A stretch of DNA of 64,000 nucleotides from the NCBI GenBank assembly GCA_028023455.1, contig JAQFVV010000018.1, positions 3,809,800-3,873,799 of the forward strand, written 5' to 3'. Made by a program: the position numbers and the translations under genes. The notes beneath the pieces were generated by a model, which saw only the letters and a program-made list of their open reading frames with translations, was not told where the DNA came from and searched no databases. The stretch is from Epiperipatus broadwayi (lineage: Eukaryota; Onychophora; Udeonychophora; Euonychophora; Peripatidae). Shown piece by piece: positions 37,544 through 52,929 of the stretch (position 1 is the first letter of the stretch; the number at the start of each line of letters is the position of its first letter).

Positions 37544-38043
37544 NNNNNNNNNNNNNNNNNNNNNNNNNNNNNNNNNNNNNNNNNNNNNNNNNNNNNNNNN
37601 NNNNNNNNNNNNNNNNNNNNNNNNNNNNNNNNNNNNNNNNNNNNNNNNNNNNNNNNNNNNNNNNNNNNNNNNNNNNNNNNNNNNNNNNNNNNNNNNNNNN
37701 NNNNNNNNNNNNNNNNNNNNNNNNNNNNNNNNNNNNNNNNNNNNNNNNNNNNNNNNNNNNNNNNNNNNNNNNNNNNNNNNNNNNNNNNNNNNNNNNNNNN
37801 NNNNNNNNNNNNNNNNNNNNNNNNNNNNNNNNNNNNNNNNNNNNNNNNNNNNNNNNNNNNNNNNNNNNNNNNNNNNNNNNNNNNNNNNNNNNNNNNNNNN
37901 NNNNNNNNNNNNNNNNNNNNNNNNNNNNNNNNNNNNNNNNNNNNNNNNNNNNNNNNNNNNNNNNNNNNNNNNNNNNNNNNNNNNNNNNNNNNNNNNNNNN
38001 NNNNNNNNNNNNNNNNNNNNNNNNNNNNNNNNNNNNNNNNNNN
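37544..38043. other. Assembly gap, 500 N
   Basis: Exactly 500 undetermined bases, a conventional placeholder size rather than a measured length. Missing upstream exons of the MAGUK-like gene could lie here. Confidence 0.99.
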
Positions 38044-38950
38044 ATGATGTGTTTGTCTGCATTTATACACAGCAGCATATATCTACCATTTTTTGGAAAG
38101 CTGATGGGCAAGTATTATTATCATGACAGGCACAGTTCAGGCAATTGTCAACATTGGGAAAGTATTATCAGATAAGTTGGCATTCCATGAGCTAATTTCT
38201 AGCTAGGGCTTGGTGAGTTTCAGATTAGGAAACTGTATTGTCCACATTTAAGGCTAATTGATCCATTAGAAATAGATACAGACTTCAGTTGAATCAAAAC
38301 TCCATAGTAAACTATAGGGCAACTTCTGGACTTGTTCTCTCTCAAATCTCCATGGAAGCTATTTTTGTATAATTGTCCAGCTCTTCTGAAAGCTGTTCTG
38401 CATCTCAAAAATATTAAAACCAACTAAAAACAAGACTTTGCTACTGGCCAATTTGCCTTACTGCTTCTCAAATATATGAAAGCCAAACTGAACTGCTATT
38501 TTTATCAGCCCTTTTATAGTCTTGGATTGGGTTGATAAAAACACATTTAATTAAAAACAATGTTTTTTTGATCTTTTCAAAAAGATCACTAATCTTTTCA
38601 AAATCAACTTTGAAATTTTACCAAAGGTATGATCTACATGTTTTTACTTAGATATGGAATTGTATACAAGCATTAATTAAAAGATTTTGAAAAAATAGAT
38701 AATATAAATTTTACAATTATCAGAACTATTATGATAAAACATGCTTGTTTTTTTAATTCAAAATCACAATACTAGTAATACAATATTAATAATTATTTAG
38801 ACATTTTTAAACTGTTTAATGTATTTCATAATGAAATTTATTTTAAATTCAGAATTATTTAATCTTTTACTATGCTTATTATTTTAGGAAATGTAGAAAA
38901 ATATCTACAAATATTTATATTTGTGTGTATTTTTACTTTTCCTTTACTTT
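38044..38950. other. Unassigned region right of the gap
   Basis: A 67-codon minus frame at 38220-38423 (starts MVLIFLRCRTAFRRAGQLYK) is less AT-rich than its surroundings and is preceded by tttgtttttag, but the right donor is poor and no family is recognised. It could be an element relic. Confidence 0.3.
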
Positions 38951-39707
<757 letters not shown>

Positions 39708-39708
39708 C

Positions 39709-41003
39709 AGATATTTTTTTGGGTATGAACTGTGTATTATTTTGCATTACAATCCGATATTTTGATGGACTAGCAACCACCATGATCAAGGTTAACTTTT
39801 GAAAGAACAATTGTTAGATCTCAAAGAATAACATGACTCAGTGCAAGAAGAGAAGTGAGATTCAACTTGAAGTAGTTCAGCATTCACAATATGAGGCTTA
39901 TCAAAATGTTTATTTTCCTCAGTTTTTTCACCTATTAATTTCAAGTTATTATTAGATAAAATGATAGGTTTCCACATAGCTGGAATACATTGTGCTTCAT
40001 CAGCCCTATTTAAACCACTAGGTCTCTTTAATATTTCAATTTACTCTCTCATGGTTCTTAAATCATATCTTTCCAAATTAGCAAGTATTTTTGTATTGTC
40101 AAAATCAGGTTTGTGTCCAATTTCTAAAAAATGGGAAGTAAAAACTGATGTTCTAATTTTTTGAGTAAAAGCATTTCTGTGTTCCTTAATTTTGACATTT
40201 ATTCAGCTATTAGAATGACCCACATAGATTCTTGAGCACTGCAAACATGGAATTTTATAAACTCTTTGGTGTTCAAAAAATATTCTGTCTTTAGCTTTAT
40301 ATAAAAAAATCACTAATTTTTTTGCCAGTAGAAAAAGTAGACTTTATATTAAAACAAGATAGTCTTCTACTGATTTTATCAGTAACCCCTTTAATATAAG
40401 GTAAAATTACTCTATTCAAAGAGGAATTTTCAATTCTATCCTCTTTTTTCTTTTTAGTATTAATGTTATGTAAAGCCCTACATATGATGTTTTTATTATA
40501 ATTATTAGAAAGAGGAATATTTTTTGTAAGTTCTATTTCTTGAGTAAGATATTCTATATCCGATAAATTATAAGCTCTACTTAAAAGATTTTTTGCTACA
40601 GAAAAAAAATTGTGCAGGATGATGATGAGAATTAAAATCAAGATATCTGTTTGTATGGTTGGATTTTCTGTAAACTGATATTGATAATGTTTCATCACAT
40701 TTTAAATAGGGCTGATGAAGCACAACATATTCCAGCTATGTGGAAACCTATCATTTTATTTAGAATTAACTTGAAATTAATAGGTGAAAAAACTGAGAAA
40801 AATAAACATTTTGATAAGCCTCATATTGTGAATCTGAACTACTTCAAGTTGAATCTTACTTCTCTTCCCACATTGAGTCACAATATTCTTTGAGATCTAA
40901 CAATTGTTCTTTCAAAAGTTAATGTTGATAATGGTGGTTGCTAGTCCATAGAAATATCGGATTGTAAGGCAGAATAATACATGGTACGTACCCAAAAATA
41001 TTG
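39709..41003 (-). mobile_element. Penelope-like element with inverted terminal duplication
   Basis: Left arm 39709-40014 and right arm 40701-41003 are ~300-bp imperfect inverted repeats, both including cagctatgtggaaacctatc or its complement. Between and within them the minus strand encodes the C-terminal half of a Penelope-like protein. The left end abuts (GATA)n and the right end lies ~60 bp from an (AT)n/(TG)n tract. This structure, with partial inverted copies of the element end, is typical of Penelope insertions. Confidence 0.85.
39792..40698 (-). pseudogene. Penelope-like reverse transcriptase/GIY-YIG protein, C-terminal part
   Basis: In order on the minus strand: the end of the RT thumb region (LPYIKGVTDKISRRLSCFNI, about 40390-40330), then after a frameshift the nuclease start YKIPCLQCSRIYVGHSN (about 40260-40205), then HRNAFTQKIRTSVFTSHFLE, then a tail shared with the inverted arm. 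'C-x2-C...Y-V-G-[HQ]-[ST]' matches GIY-YIG domains of Penelope-like elements. In-frame stops (for example near 40200 and 40045) and the frameshift show it is dead. Confidence 0.85.
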
Positions 41004-41060
41004 TTTTATCTACATCATATAACTGTGAAAACATTAAATATAATATTATATATATATATG

Positions 41061-41065
<5 letters not shown>

Positions 41066-41144
<79 letters not shown>
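41066..41144. repeat. (AT)n followed by (TG)n microsatellite
   Basis: Alternating AT to about 41123, then (TG) to 41144. Another (AT)n is at 41334-41361 after ggttacaatatata. Confidence 0.95.
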
Positions 41145-43485
<2,341 letters not shown>

Positions 43486-43523
43486 TACGATGGAATTAAT
43501 ATCCATTATGTTGTCTTTATAAA

Positions 43524-43708
43524 ATACTTTAACATAAAATATAAATAAATATTATAGACAAATTTATTTGAATTAATAAATAATAATAAATTTATTTTGC
43601 ATCAAATCGATTTTCATTTTATTTTTTATTTTGATGCAAAATAAATTTATTATTATTTATTAATTCAAATAGATTTGTCTATAATATTTATTTATATTTT
43701 ATGTTAAA

Positions 43709-43712
<4 letters not shown>
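43524..43712. repeat. Near-perfect inverted repeat, 83-bp arms
   Basis: Arms 43524-43606 and 43630-43712 are reverse complements with one mismatch, separated by 23 bp. The outer end is atactttaacataaaatata. The right arm runs directly into (AT)n. No open frame. A foldback transposon or a hairpin-forming miniature element is the simplest reading. Confidence 0.9.

Positions 43713-43748
<36 letters not shown>
43713..43748. repeat. (AT)n microsatellite
   Basis: Alternating AT immediately beside the 83-bp inverted repeat. Confidence 0.95.
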
Positions 43749-43749
<1 letters not shown>

Positions 43750-43779
43750 CCCTGTGCTTAACATTAAACTGAAGTAAAT

Positions 43780-44032
43780 ATCCAAATATTAAATCATCCC
43801 ACCTGGTTTAAAAAATTCACTACAACTCTCAGTTAAATAAATATATAAATATATTACAGTTCATGTTTTAAAATAGGCAGCCTCAAAATGAAAGTATTTC
43901 TCCCTCTGTGAAATAAATATATAAATATATTAGAGTTTGTAGTTCAAAATAACCAGCCTCAAAATGATACCATTTTAAGGCTGGTTATTTTGCAATATAA
44001 ACTCTAATATTTATATAATTATTTCATAGAGG
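43780..44032. repeat. Foldback element with additional direct copy
   Basis: Segment 43904-43968 (ctctgtgaaataaatatata ... aaccagcctcaaaatga) is inverted at 43972-44032. A diverged direct copy of the left arm lies at 43830-43895. The centre ctcaaaatgataccatttta is itself nearly palindromic. Confidence 0.75.
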
Positions 44033-44066
44033 ATAGTGCTAAATTTCTTATACATGTGAGGAGATT

Positions 44067-44072
<6 letters not shown>

Positions 44073-44159
<87 letters not shown>
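44073..44159. repeat. (AT)n microsatellite, ~87 bp
   Basis: Uninterrupted alternating AT. Confidence 0.97.
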
Positions 44160-44161
<2 letters not shown>

Positions 44162-44559
44162 CTTTTTTTATAGTCAAATTGTTTCTGGGATTCTTTTTTT
44201 TTTTCAGACTCAATTCTTTTTATATTTCTTTATGTTTTTCTTCTTTGGCTGCAATCTATTCATTTTTAAAAAATAAACTGTATTTTTACTATCCATTTTT
44301 TTTCTTTCTTAGGATAATTTTAAAATAATATATGTAAAACTATATTTATTTAACAATAAATGTAATAATTCATAAGAATAATTTATGTCAGCATATTAAT
44401 GCAATAAAATATCCAATATCTTCCGCACTTGCTTTCCACATCTTAGACTCTGGCCATTACATATATTGTTCCAAAATAAATATTCTACCCAGATGCAATA
44501 ATAACCATCAAAGAATATTTAAAGAGAACACAGAGATTTTGAAAAGACCAATTGTATTA

Positions 44560-45125
44560 AAAATATTATGAAACAATACATAAAACCAGTCACACGCACC
44601 TTCTTTTTTATAAATCTTGATTTATTATATGTGTTCAAGTGTATCTGTGTTATGAGATAAAATGGAGAGTGGTGAGTCATGTGAAAGTCTGTGCTCATAT
44701 ACCCTATATATTATATAAACTATTTTAAATTACAATACTATCCCATTGTTTCCAGCATATTCTTTCATATTCTTTCTCAAGAAACAACTAAAAAATACAT
44801 AAATAAAATAATAAATATGAATACAAATATTCGATAACAATACAATATATATAACAAATACAAATTACTGTTATCTTAAATCTCTTCTCACAAATAATTT
44901 TAAATTTCTATTACATTCGTTTTTTAAATTTGTATTTATTATATGTATTGGATTGTTTTGGAATATTGTATTTATTTTTTTATTTATGTATTTTAAAGTT
45001 GTTCCTTGAGAAACACTATAAATGAATATAGTCAAAACGTTGGAGTATTATTGTAATTTATAATACTTCATATAATAAATCAAGAATTATAATGAAGGGA
45101 TATGTGACTTGTTTTATATATTGAA
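44560..45125 (+). mobile_element. Penelope-type foldback with ribozyme-like hairpin
   Basis: Arms at 44775-44866 and 44932-45020 are imperfect inverted repeats (tttctcaagaaacaac and the complement of gttgttccttgagaaa). An outer pair continues with cttgatttattatatg at about 44616-44631 and its complement at 45070-45085. The left side carries an inserted SINE-like fragment (44650-44705). The right side ends with the ribozyme-like motif. Confidence 0.6.
45004..45039 (+). ncRNA. Hammerhead-like hairpin of a Penelope-type element (degenerate)
   Basis: Reads ccttgagaaac, then stem ACTATA (45015-45020), loop, stem TATAGT (45027-45032), then caaaacg. Hammerhead boxes would be CTGATGA and GAAAC. Both are recognisable but altered, so activity is unlikely. 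The six-pair stem is perfect. Confidence 0.4.
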
Positions 45126-48079
45126 ATTAATGACCAGTTTTTAAAATAAAAGTCTGTTTTGTTTGTTATTAATTTAATAATGAAAGAATCAAACTATATC
45201 GAAGAGTTCCTTTACATAAATAAATTTAAAATAGAAACTGAACTTAAATCCAATTAATCGGCTTTCACCATCTCAAATTTGATTTTCACAATCTTTACAA
45301 CCATTAGATTGTTTTATTTTATTCTGTAATTTCATGCTTACAATTCTCAATTATTATTTTTATAATTATTGCCAAGACTAGTTACCAGTTCATTTTTATA
45401 ATTTAGTTTAGATAGAATATTAAGAAAAAAAAAGTTATGTTGCATTTTTTTTTCTTTTTCTCCAGTTTATAATAGTAGTAGTAGCCTTAATTTCTAAAAG
45501 CGAAAATAGATCGCTTGCAAGAAATTACTTTCAAAATGAATTAGATGTTATAAAATAAATATTTTAGCATGTATTTAAATCCAATTTTCATAATGACAAT
45601 CTTTAACAAATATAATTATTCGAATCTTCTAATGTAAATACAATTATTCGAACCTTCCAATATTTATTATTATCACATGTATGTAATTCTTTGACTTGAC
45701 GATATTAATATCATCTTATTATATTATTACTAATAAATAGTTATTATTAGTAAAGTGTCTTTTTTTTCCTCTTATATTTTTCTATTAGTAAAAATATTTC
45801 ACTTAATTGTGAACATTAGTACTCTGTCTTCAATTAACAATTGGAGGCAATAACTGTGATGAAGTGCAATACTTTTGTATTGCTGAAAGGATTCAAACTT
45901 GAATTTGGAGGGATGGCCTTCAGGAAGTGGTATTATTATCAAATAGATATTAATCTATTTATATTTTAATTAAGATTATCAGATGATCCTTGGATTAATT
46001 AAGAGAGAGTTGGTTTATATGTGGAGGTCTTATTTAGAAATGTAATCATTACCATTAGATGAAAAAATTATAAAACACTTTTAAATAAAGTGGGAGTTGG
46101 TTGACTTATATGACAGCTGATATAAGGAAACAACCAAATAAGTGTCTTCTATACCTTTATCATCTTTATTATATTCCCATGATTTCAAAATCAGGAAAAA
46201 CACAAATTAACAGAGTTTAGCAAAAGATCAGGTATTAATCATATTAAGAAAGAAAATATCAGAAACTTTTACTACAAAATATTAATACAATAATATAAAT
46301 TTACAGCATACACAAGATTTTAGTAAATAATTATAACAAATATGAATAGCATATAGTAGGTAAATATTATCTGGCTACTTTCTTAATTATTCAAATAGGG
46401 ATTAAATAACATAATGAATAAATTATTTCGTTTGATTTATACTATTTAAAAAATTAAATCTTTCATTTATAAAATAATTTTAAATGAAGATAAATATCAT
46501 TATTATTATCGTCATCATAATCATTATTATCTGAATCAAAACCACAAATGCGAATATTTTAACACATAAAATTAATGTATATTAAAGTAATGAATTATTT
46601 AGGCAGACTTTATTGTAAATCAAGTTTTAGAAATACATATGTTTATTTGAAAATATAATATTATTTATATTAAGAAGCATTTCTAATCCAACAAATTAAT
46701 AAGCTTAATTGCAATAAGGTATTTGGGTTTTTTTTCTCTATTTTTAACAATCTGAAAATTTCTCAAATCCAAAAAATGCCCAAGAACTAGACATTTCAGA
46801 TTGATGATATTTTACCCATGTTTATATACAGTATTTTTGAATTATCTGTATTTATTTTTCTGTATTGCACTATATTTGTCTAAGTTAAAAAGAATCATGT
46901 CTTCACATAAATATAAAGTGTTATAGAAATTTAGATAAAAGTATTTATAATTGTAGAAGTACATTTTGTTTTCTATATACTTATAAACAATTTAATTTTC
47001 AAAGCAAGCTTAGAAATATTAGAAATATAATTTATTTAACTTGGATATTAAATTTAATAACTTATTGATTTAAAATTATCTAATTACATAGTAGTGTGGA
47101 AATTAAGATTTGGAAGACAAATAATTTAGCAATATAAATGATAGAATATAATTTTAAACAGACAAGCAATATTGCAATATTTGTATCAAAAAAAGAGAAT
47201 TAGAAATTCTTATTAATATAATTATCATTACATTTTCAAATAATGTATCTTTATTATCCATATGACTTGCAGACTAGCCAGCCTTGATAGAGAGTTCACA
47301 AATTTTCTCACTGTATATGCAAATAGTGTATTTTCCTATTTTTACTCGTGCAGAGATACTCCTATGTGATTTAGGACAATTTTCCAATTAAATTGTTAAG
47401 TGGTTTAGCTAAAATTACCTCAACATTGTTTGCTTTATAATCTATTAAAGTTTTATTTTGAATGTATGACTATGATCACCTTCCACAAATACTATTTCTG
47501 AAATATCTAACATTTTTATAACCTTGTAATTTTTCAAACTGATGAAACAAATTAACAGTGCAAGACTTTCTAAAAGTGTGTAGTGCAATGTTGATTGTTT
47601 CTACTGGAACATATAGTAGATAATAAAATATTTTGGAAGGCTACAATTAGACATGATGCTGAAATATTTAAGAAAGATTTTTGCTAAAGAAATTATAAGA
47701 AAGCATGTAAAATATCAAGTAAACATTAAATGGACTAGTATGTTCTATATGTGGACATATTTATATTTCACAGGTTAGCTTATATAGTCATTACAAAACC
47801 CATTTCTAAATCAGTTTTGGTTTTTTTTCTTACAATTGAAATGGTTATACTCATTTAAGAGTGTTTTCTATATGAGCAACTTGCTTCATGTGATAATAAG
47901 TCATTATGTTAAGTTACCCTATAAGTTTATACAATTTATAAAAAAAAATAATAATGCAATAAGAATTGAATATCTGTTTTTTTATATATAAAAATAATGA
48001 GAAATAAATTTGATGATGATACAATTAAATATAATTATGAATCAATGAGGAAAGTTATATAAAAAAGTCTTAAAAATAT
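45126..48079. other. AT-rich region, no gene recognised
   Basis: A dispersed repeat at 47640-47810 matches 19820-20030. The rest is AT-rich with short scattered frames only. Confidence 0.5.
47640..47810 (+). repeat. Copy 2 of the dispersed repeat at 19820-20030
   Basis: Shares ttctatatgtggacat and flanking sequence with copy 1 in the same orientation. The relic frame has KYLRKIFAKEIIRKHVKY aligned to the first copy's KFLRRKVFCRSKRQFHKI. Confidence 0.5.
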
Positions 48080-49240
48080 AAAAGAACATCATGGTATTGG
48101 TAGGAAATATGTTTCTATATTAAGAATCAAAGATGAAACTATTACTTAAAAGAGAGGCAACATCATAAAATGCATAGAACAAATCTATAAAAAATTATAT
48201 ACAAATACAAAAATAAGAAAAAGAACTTCCTACAATTAGTATATTTTCTGAATTACCCAGGATTTTATATGAAGTGAAATATGAAATTAAATCTATGATG
48301 AAGAGGAAAACTCCAGATAATAATGGAATTATAATCAATATCTTAAAAAGGCAGATGAAGAAACAAAAAAATTTTTGACAAAGTTATATACCAATTATCT
48401 AAATGACAAAAATGTGCAGAATTAATATTTTAAAAAGTGATAAGGAAGTTATTAAAAATTACAGACTTATTAGTTTTTTATCATTTCATAGCAAATCTTT
48501 TCCAAAATAATCACAACTTATCTACAGTGATAACTGAGTTTTAAACAATCAAGAGACAAAGGTGGATTTGAAAATAGTTTCAGTAAAGTGGATTACATCC
48601 AAGTATCGAGAAAGGTTGTAGAAAGGGCTAATAAATATGAGTTACCATTATGCTTTGGATTTGATTCTGCAGGGTATTTTTTCAGTAATTAAAGCAGTGA
48701 ATCATCAAGATATAAATCAAGCATATCGTAATATGCTGAAGAATATTTATAAAAAATGCACCAGCAACAATTAGACTACATATTTCCAAAACGTTTTACA
48801 GCTGTTTTTCAAAAAAATATTTTATGGATTAAAATGAAACTAAGGGAATAAAAGTAAATGGAATTTATTTAAATCATTTAGATTTTGCTGTTGATGTAAT
48901 TGTTTTGCAAATAGTGGTTTTGAGTTTTAGGAAATGTTTAAAGTTAGAAGATGAAAATAAGAAAGTAGGATTAAAGATGAATATTAAAAAGACAAATAAA
49001 ATATTCAATGAATTTATTGAAAGAAGAAAATAATGATTGATAATGATGAGATAGAAGTTAGCAATACAAATATCTTGGTCAGATTATTACTACAGTTGGA
49101 AACATATATTTGGTTTAGAGTGCATTTATAGAAATGATTTAAAATTGGAAATTTTTCTGTGTTTGAAAAGGAAAGTTTTTTTAATAAATGTTTATTACCA
49201 GTTTTTATTTTGGATATGAGACGTTAGAAATAATGACCCA
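48080..49240 (+). mobile_element. RTE-like non-LTR retrotransposon relic
   Basis: Across several shifted plus frames the RT order is visible: EIKSMMKRKTPDNNGII (48270-48330, 'K-x-x-x-A-P-G-x-D-G-I' block), FSKVDYIQVSRKVVERANKY (48580-48640, 'F-S-T-x-D-H-I' block), LPLCFGF (48644-48665), then decayed product-release and Y-x-D-D regions. Stops interrupt every part. This block order and wording are those of RTE-clade elements. The 5' endonuclease is missing. Confidence 0.7.
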
Positions 49241-49244
49241 GGTA

Positions 49245-49415
49245 GAGATGGTTATCAAATAAGGGGATTTGGAAATATAACTGATAGCAATCAGTTTAAT
49301 CCCCTTTTTGATATTAATAATTAGTGAAATTAATTATTTCGCTCTGCCTAATCTGCTAGTTGAGTTATAGGCTTTGAACACAGTAGTGATGGCTAGGGTA
49401 GTTTCCATATAATAA
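49245..49415 (+). repeat. Dispersed repeat, copy 1 (possible LINE 3' end or SINE)
   Basis: ggtagagatggttatcaaat, tttggaaatataactg, ttagtgaaattaattatttc and ctagttgagtta occur in the same order as at 57429-57602. It directly follows the RTE relic, suggesting a 3' UTR or a SINE that shares it. Confidence 0.75.
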
Positions 49416-50063
49416 TAAATAGTATACATGTATGTGTACAAAAACAAAGGATAGCTGTGTCAATAAATATGGAAATTAAATGTGTGAAGTCATTAATAAA
49501 TTACACACAATGTTTTGCATAAGAAAATAAAAGATAACTTGTGCAATAAATAAAAACATTAAATGAGTAAATGCAAAAAAATAGAGTATAAATAAACTTT
49601 GGATATGGTTAGTAATTGTTAGTTTTATTTAATAATTTAAGATGCATACCATAAGCATGTATATAAATTATGTTCACTGATGATAAAAACAAATTGACGT
49701 GACAAAATATTGATACCTAGACAATACAATAATTGTGTTGAAAGTAAAAATAAAAAGGACAGGTAAAAGATTTTAATATCAATAGGTAGATGATTTTGAA
49801 AAAAAAAAGATTTATAGAAAGTGCAGGCAGGGTATGATGTGATATACTGTCATGGTGATACAAAAGGGATGGTCTGGTGTTCTGTTTTAATGCACTGTTT
49901 TAATTAATACAAAATCTAAAATAATAACATAGAACATTGAGAGTTTTGGAAATAGATAATCTACAGCAAGTAATATATTTAAAAAATATAAATTAAATTT
50001 TAAAAATCTAATATAAACTAATAACAGAGCATTGATAAAAATGTAATACTTTGGATATATCAA

Positions 50064-51500
50064 ATGTTCACAAGAGCTCAGTCCAAAATAATGGAGGAAA
50101 ATCAGAGACAGTCTCAAAATTCTGATAATCCTAAAACAGAGAAAGTAGAGATACAAGAGTATGTACAGCTAATGTTACCAATGCAAAAGGGTCATGTGCT
50201 AGATCAGACAGTGGAACAATGGCAGATGAGATACCAAGAGCATTTGGCATGAAAATATTGTGTGTCTTAAGTAAAAATATGGATATAAAACTGCAAAATA
50301 TGCAGCACAATATTGATCAAGATCTAAAGAATACAAAGTAGATAATACAAAATATGGAACAAAAGATGAATGGAAAATTCCAAAACTTATAACAAAGTAT
50401 ACAAAAAAGGCTCTGTAATATAAAAAATATACAACACACAAGGAAAGAAGATTTCAAAAGTATGCAGCTGAGCATCAAGCAGCAGTTTTATAATATGACT
50501 GAAAAGCATCAAAACCTGCATGAAAATTTTGAAAATGTCTAGGAAAACAATAAAACTTACATGAAATGGTTGAAGTTATTCAAAAAAGGCAGAAAAGTCT
50601 TAAGTATAAAGTTCAGAAATGAAAGGGGGAAAATCATGGGGCAGAATATAAAAAAAGTGATGATAATTGGATAGTGATTCATACAACAGTTATAAGTAAA
50701 GATGGAAGAGTTGAGAATGAAATATGATAACCTAGAATTATTAAAGAAAGGAGAGAGAGGAAAAGATAGTGAAAGTCACAATAGAGTAAACCAGTTTTTG
50801 AAAATCAGGATATTCAAAGGCCAAACTGGTGAAGCTCTTGTTGAACATTTAAAAAGTTTGGAAACCTTTTTTTTTTCTTAATCCATAGTCACTTGCAATG
50901 GGATGTGCAGTCTTAATGAGACTCATTATTCAATAGACCCAAAACCTTTCAAAATTTATCAAGAAGCTCTGTTGAGAAATTTATGGTCAGAGGAATGCCA
51001 GGAGAGCATCTGTTTTTAAATAGCACAGGAGAAGTATAAACCAAGTACTGGGGAAAATTACTCTAAATTTTTCAGAAGGTAGTTGATGAAACTTAGAACA
51101 TTGGATGCTTGTAATATGACTGTAAGACAAATTATTCAAATAGTTAGACATAATTTGCCTTTTTTAATAAAGCAGATTGCTAGCCAACAATAAGAAGTCC
51201 ATTGAACAGGTGGCAGAGCTATTAAATTCTGTAGATATAAACCTTCAGAGTCAACATAATCATCAACCCAATAAAGGGAAACAGACCATTGGCATCAATG
51301 CAATAAAATTAAAAAATAAAGAAAAATAGTAATAAAGTATCCTACTGAAAAAAAGTGAAACAACTAGTCAGAATCCAGAATCAGGTGCTATTAAGAAAAA
51401 ACCAAGAATCTCAATTTAGTAGATCGATCAAAAGAGATTCACAATCACCTTCACCATGTTTGGGATGCAGTAGCAAATATCCTAAGAATATATAGTGCAA
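50064..51500 (+). pseudogene. gag-like region of an LTR retrotransposon
   Basis: A frame starts MFTRAQSKIMEENQRQSQNS at 50064 and is stopped at 50252. Later frames contain FLKIRIFKGQTGEALVEHLK (about 50790-50850) and, near 51455, PCLGCSSKYPKNI, which resembles a retroviral-type zinc knuckle with a lost residue. An N-terminal basic start, capsid-like helices and then a Cys motif is the usual gag layout. No pol or LTR could be tied to it. It is heavily decayed. Confidence 0.5.
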
Positions 51501-52158
51501 AGGTAATAAAAATAAAAATAAAATAATTGGTGATTAATCAGATAGTGGTTAACCCCTCATAAATTAAAGGAACTATGATACAACAAAAGTTTTCTAGACA
51601 TTTAGAAAATAGATTTGGATTCATTTGAATGGTATTGTTGATATTCGTTATAGAAGAAAATAAATAACAACCTTAGATTTAATTAGATATCTTGTTTGTA
51701 ATCTGGATGTTGTTGGTACTATTGCATGTTTTGTACCCATTGTATTGAGTCAACATAATTATATACATAATATAAAGTAATTAATCTTCATCACACACTC
51801 ATGTAACAACTAGAAAGGTTGATATGGTGTAGGGTTTGATAAAAAAATGAATAACATTTACCTTGTTTGATGCTAAATGAACATGTAAGGTTCATATTAT
51901 CTATGAGCAGGGTTTGCTTATATTTTATGATAATATGGAATCAGATGTGGCTTTACTGAGTAGTTTTGAGTCCAGACAAATTGAGTATGTTTGCAATTGT
52001 TTTCTTTTTGGTTTAGTTCGAAGTAATGGTTGTGTAATGGATTGGAGTGCAATCTAATAGATATTTTTTTCATAATTCTAAAAAGTTTCCAGAATATGCT
52101 TTATTCATAACAACTTATCATAATATTCCTAAATGAATAGAGGAATCATGAAGAAAGA
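51501..52158. other. Continuation of retroelement debris, no domain recognised
   Basis: Composition resembles the preceding gag-like stretch and could include a decayed protease or early pol region, but no motif can be asserted. Confidence 0.3.
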
Positions 52159-52929
52159 TTATTTGTATTGATAGTGAAAACCATGAAAATGACTAGCACA
52201 TACATCAAAGACTAATTTGCTTAGTGGCAAAACAAATTTTTCACTTTTAAGTAATTGATTATTCAAAATAACCTGTAAAGATATTTTATTTTCATCAGAA
52301 ATATTATTACTACATTCGATAGCAGAAATAAAATCAAAAACTATATTTTTATTAGTAAAAGGAACAAAACCAAGACCTTTACATAAAATAGCCAAATCAG
52401 ATAAATTCAAAACATAATTAGACAAATTTAAAACAGAAGAAAGATCAGGGCTTTTTTTAAAAACACCCCAAGTTATACTCCTTTTGTTTAACAAAAGTTT
52501 TTTTCTCCCAGACTTATCAATCAATCAATTTAATATTTTAAAATATTTATTACAATAAGTGATTTCACATTTGCTCCTAAACGACTTTAAAAAAGAATAA
52601 AATTGAATAATTAAAATTACTCCTAAAGTCTAAACTTCTTCTAATCATTTTAAATCTATCAATTAAATTAGGTAAACTTCCATAATCTGCATAATAAATT
52701 GTTTTAGAATAAATTTTTTAAAGTTTAAAATAAAATCACAAATAGAAAATAATATTATTTTTTTATTCAATCTAATATTACATGAATTAGGAAAAACATT
52801 ACAAAGCCTACATGGATAAAGACAATTTACCTGAGCCTTTAAACACTCTATTTTATTAGACATATTAAGTAATTTTTTTATTTCTAAAATTTCTGCACCA
52901 GAAAAATTATCATACAAAACCTGCCACAT
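52159..52929 (-). pseudogene. Penelope-like protein, N-terminal fragment
   Basis: Two minus frames (52663-52929, then 52159-52524) separated by a decayed stretch. The second contains VLNLSNYVLNLSDLAILCKG followed by LGFVP, matching the Penelope segment 'V-x-N-L-S-x-x-x-L-[ST]-x-x-E-x-x-[LV]-L-x-x-G-L-x-F-x-P' ahead of the RT. The first frame has a CLYPCRLCN cysteine cluster. The RT itself is absent, so this is a truncated copy, an unusual end to retain. Confidence 0.65.

Noticed and set aside
37469-38175. Six long open frames of 175-212 codons
   Set aside because: They consist almost entirely of undetermined residues across the 500-N gap.
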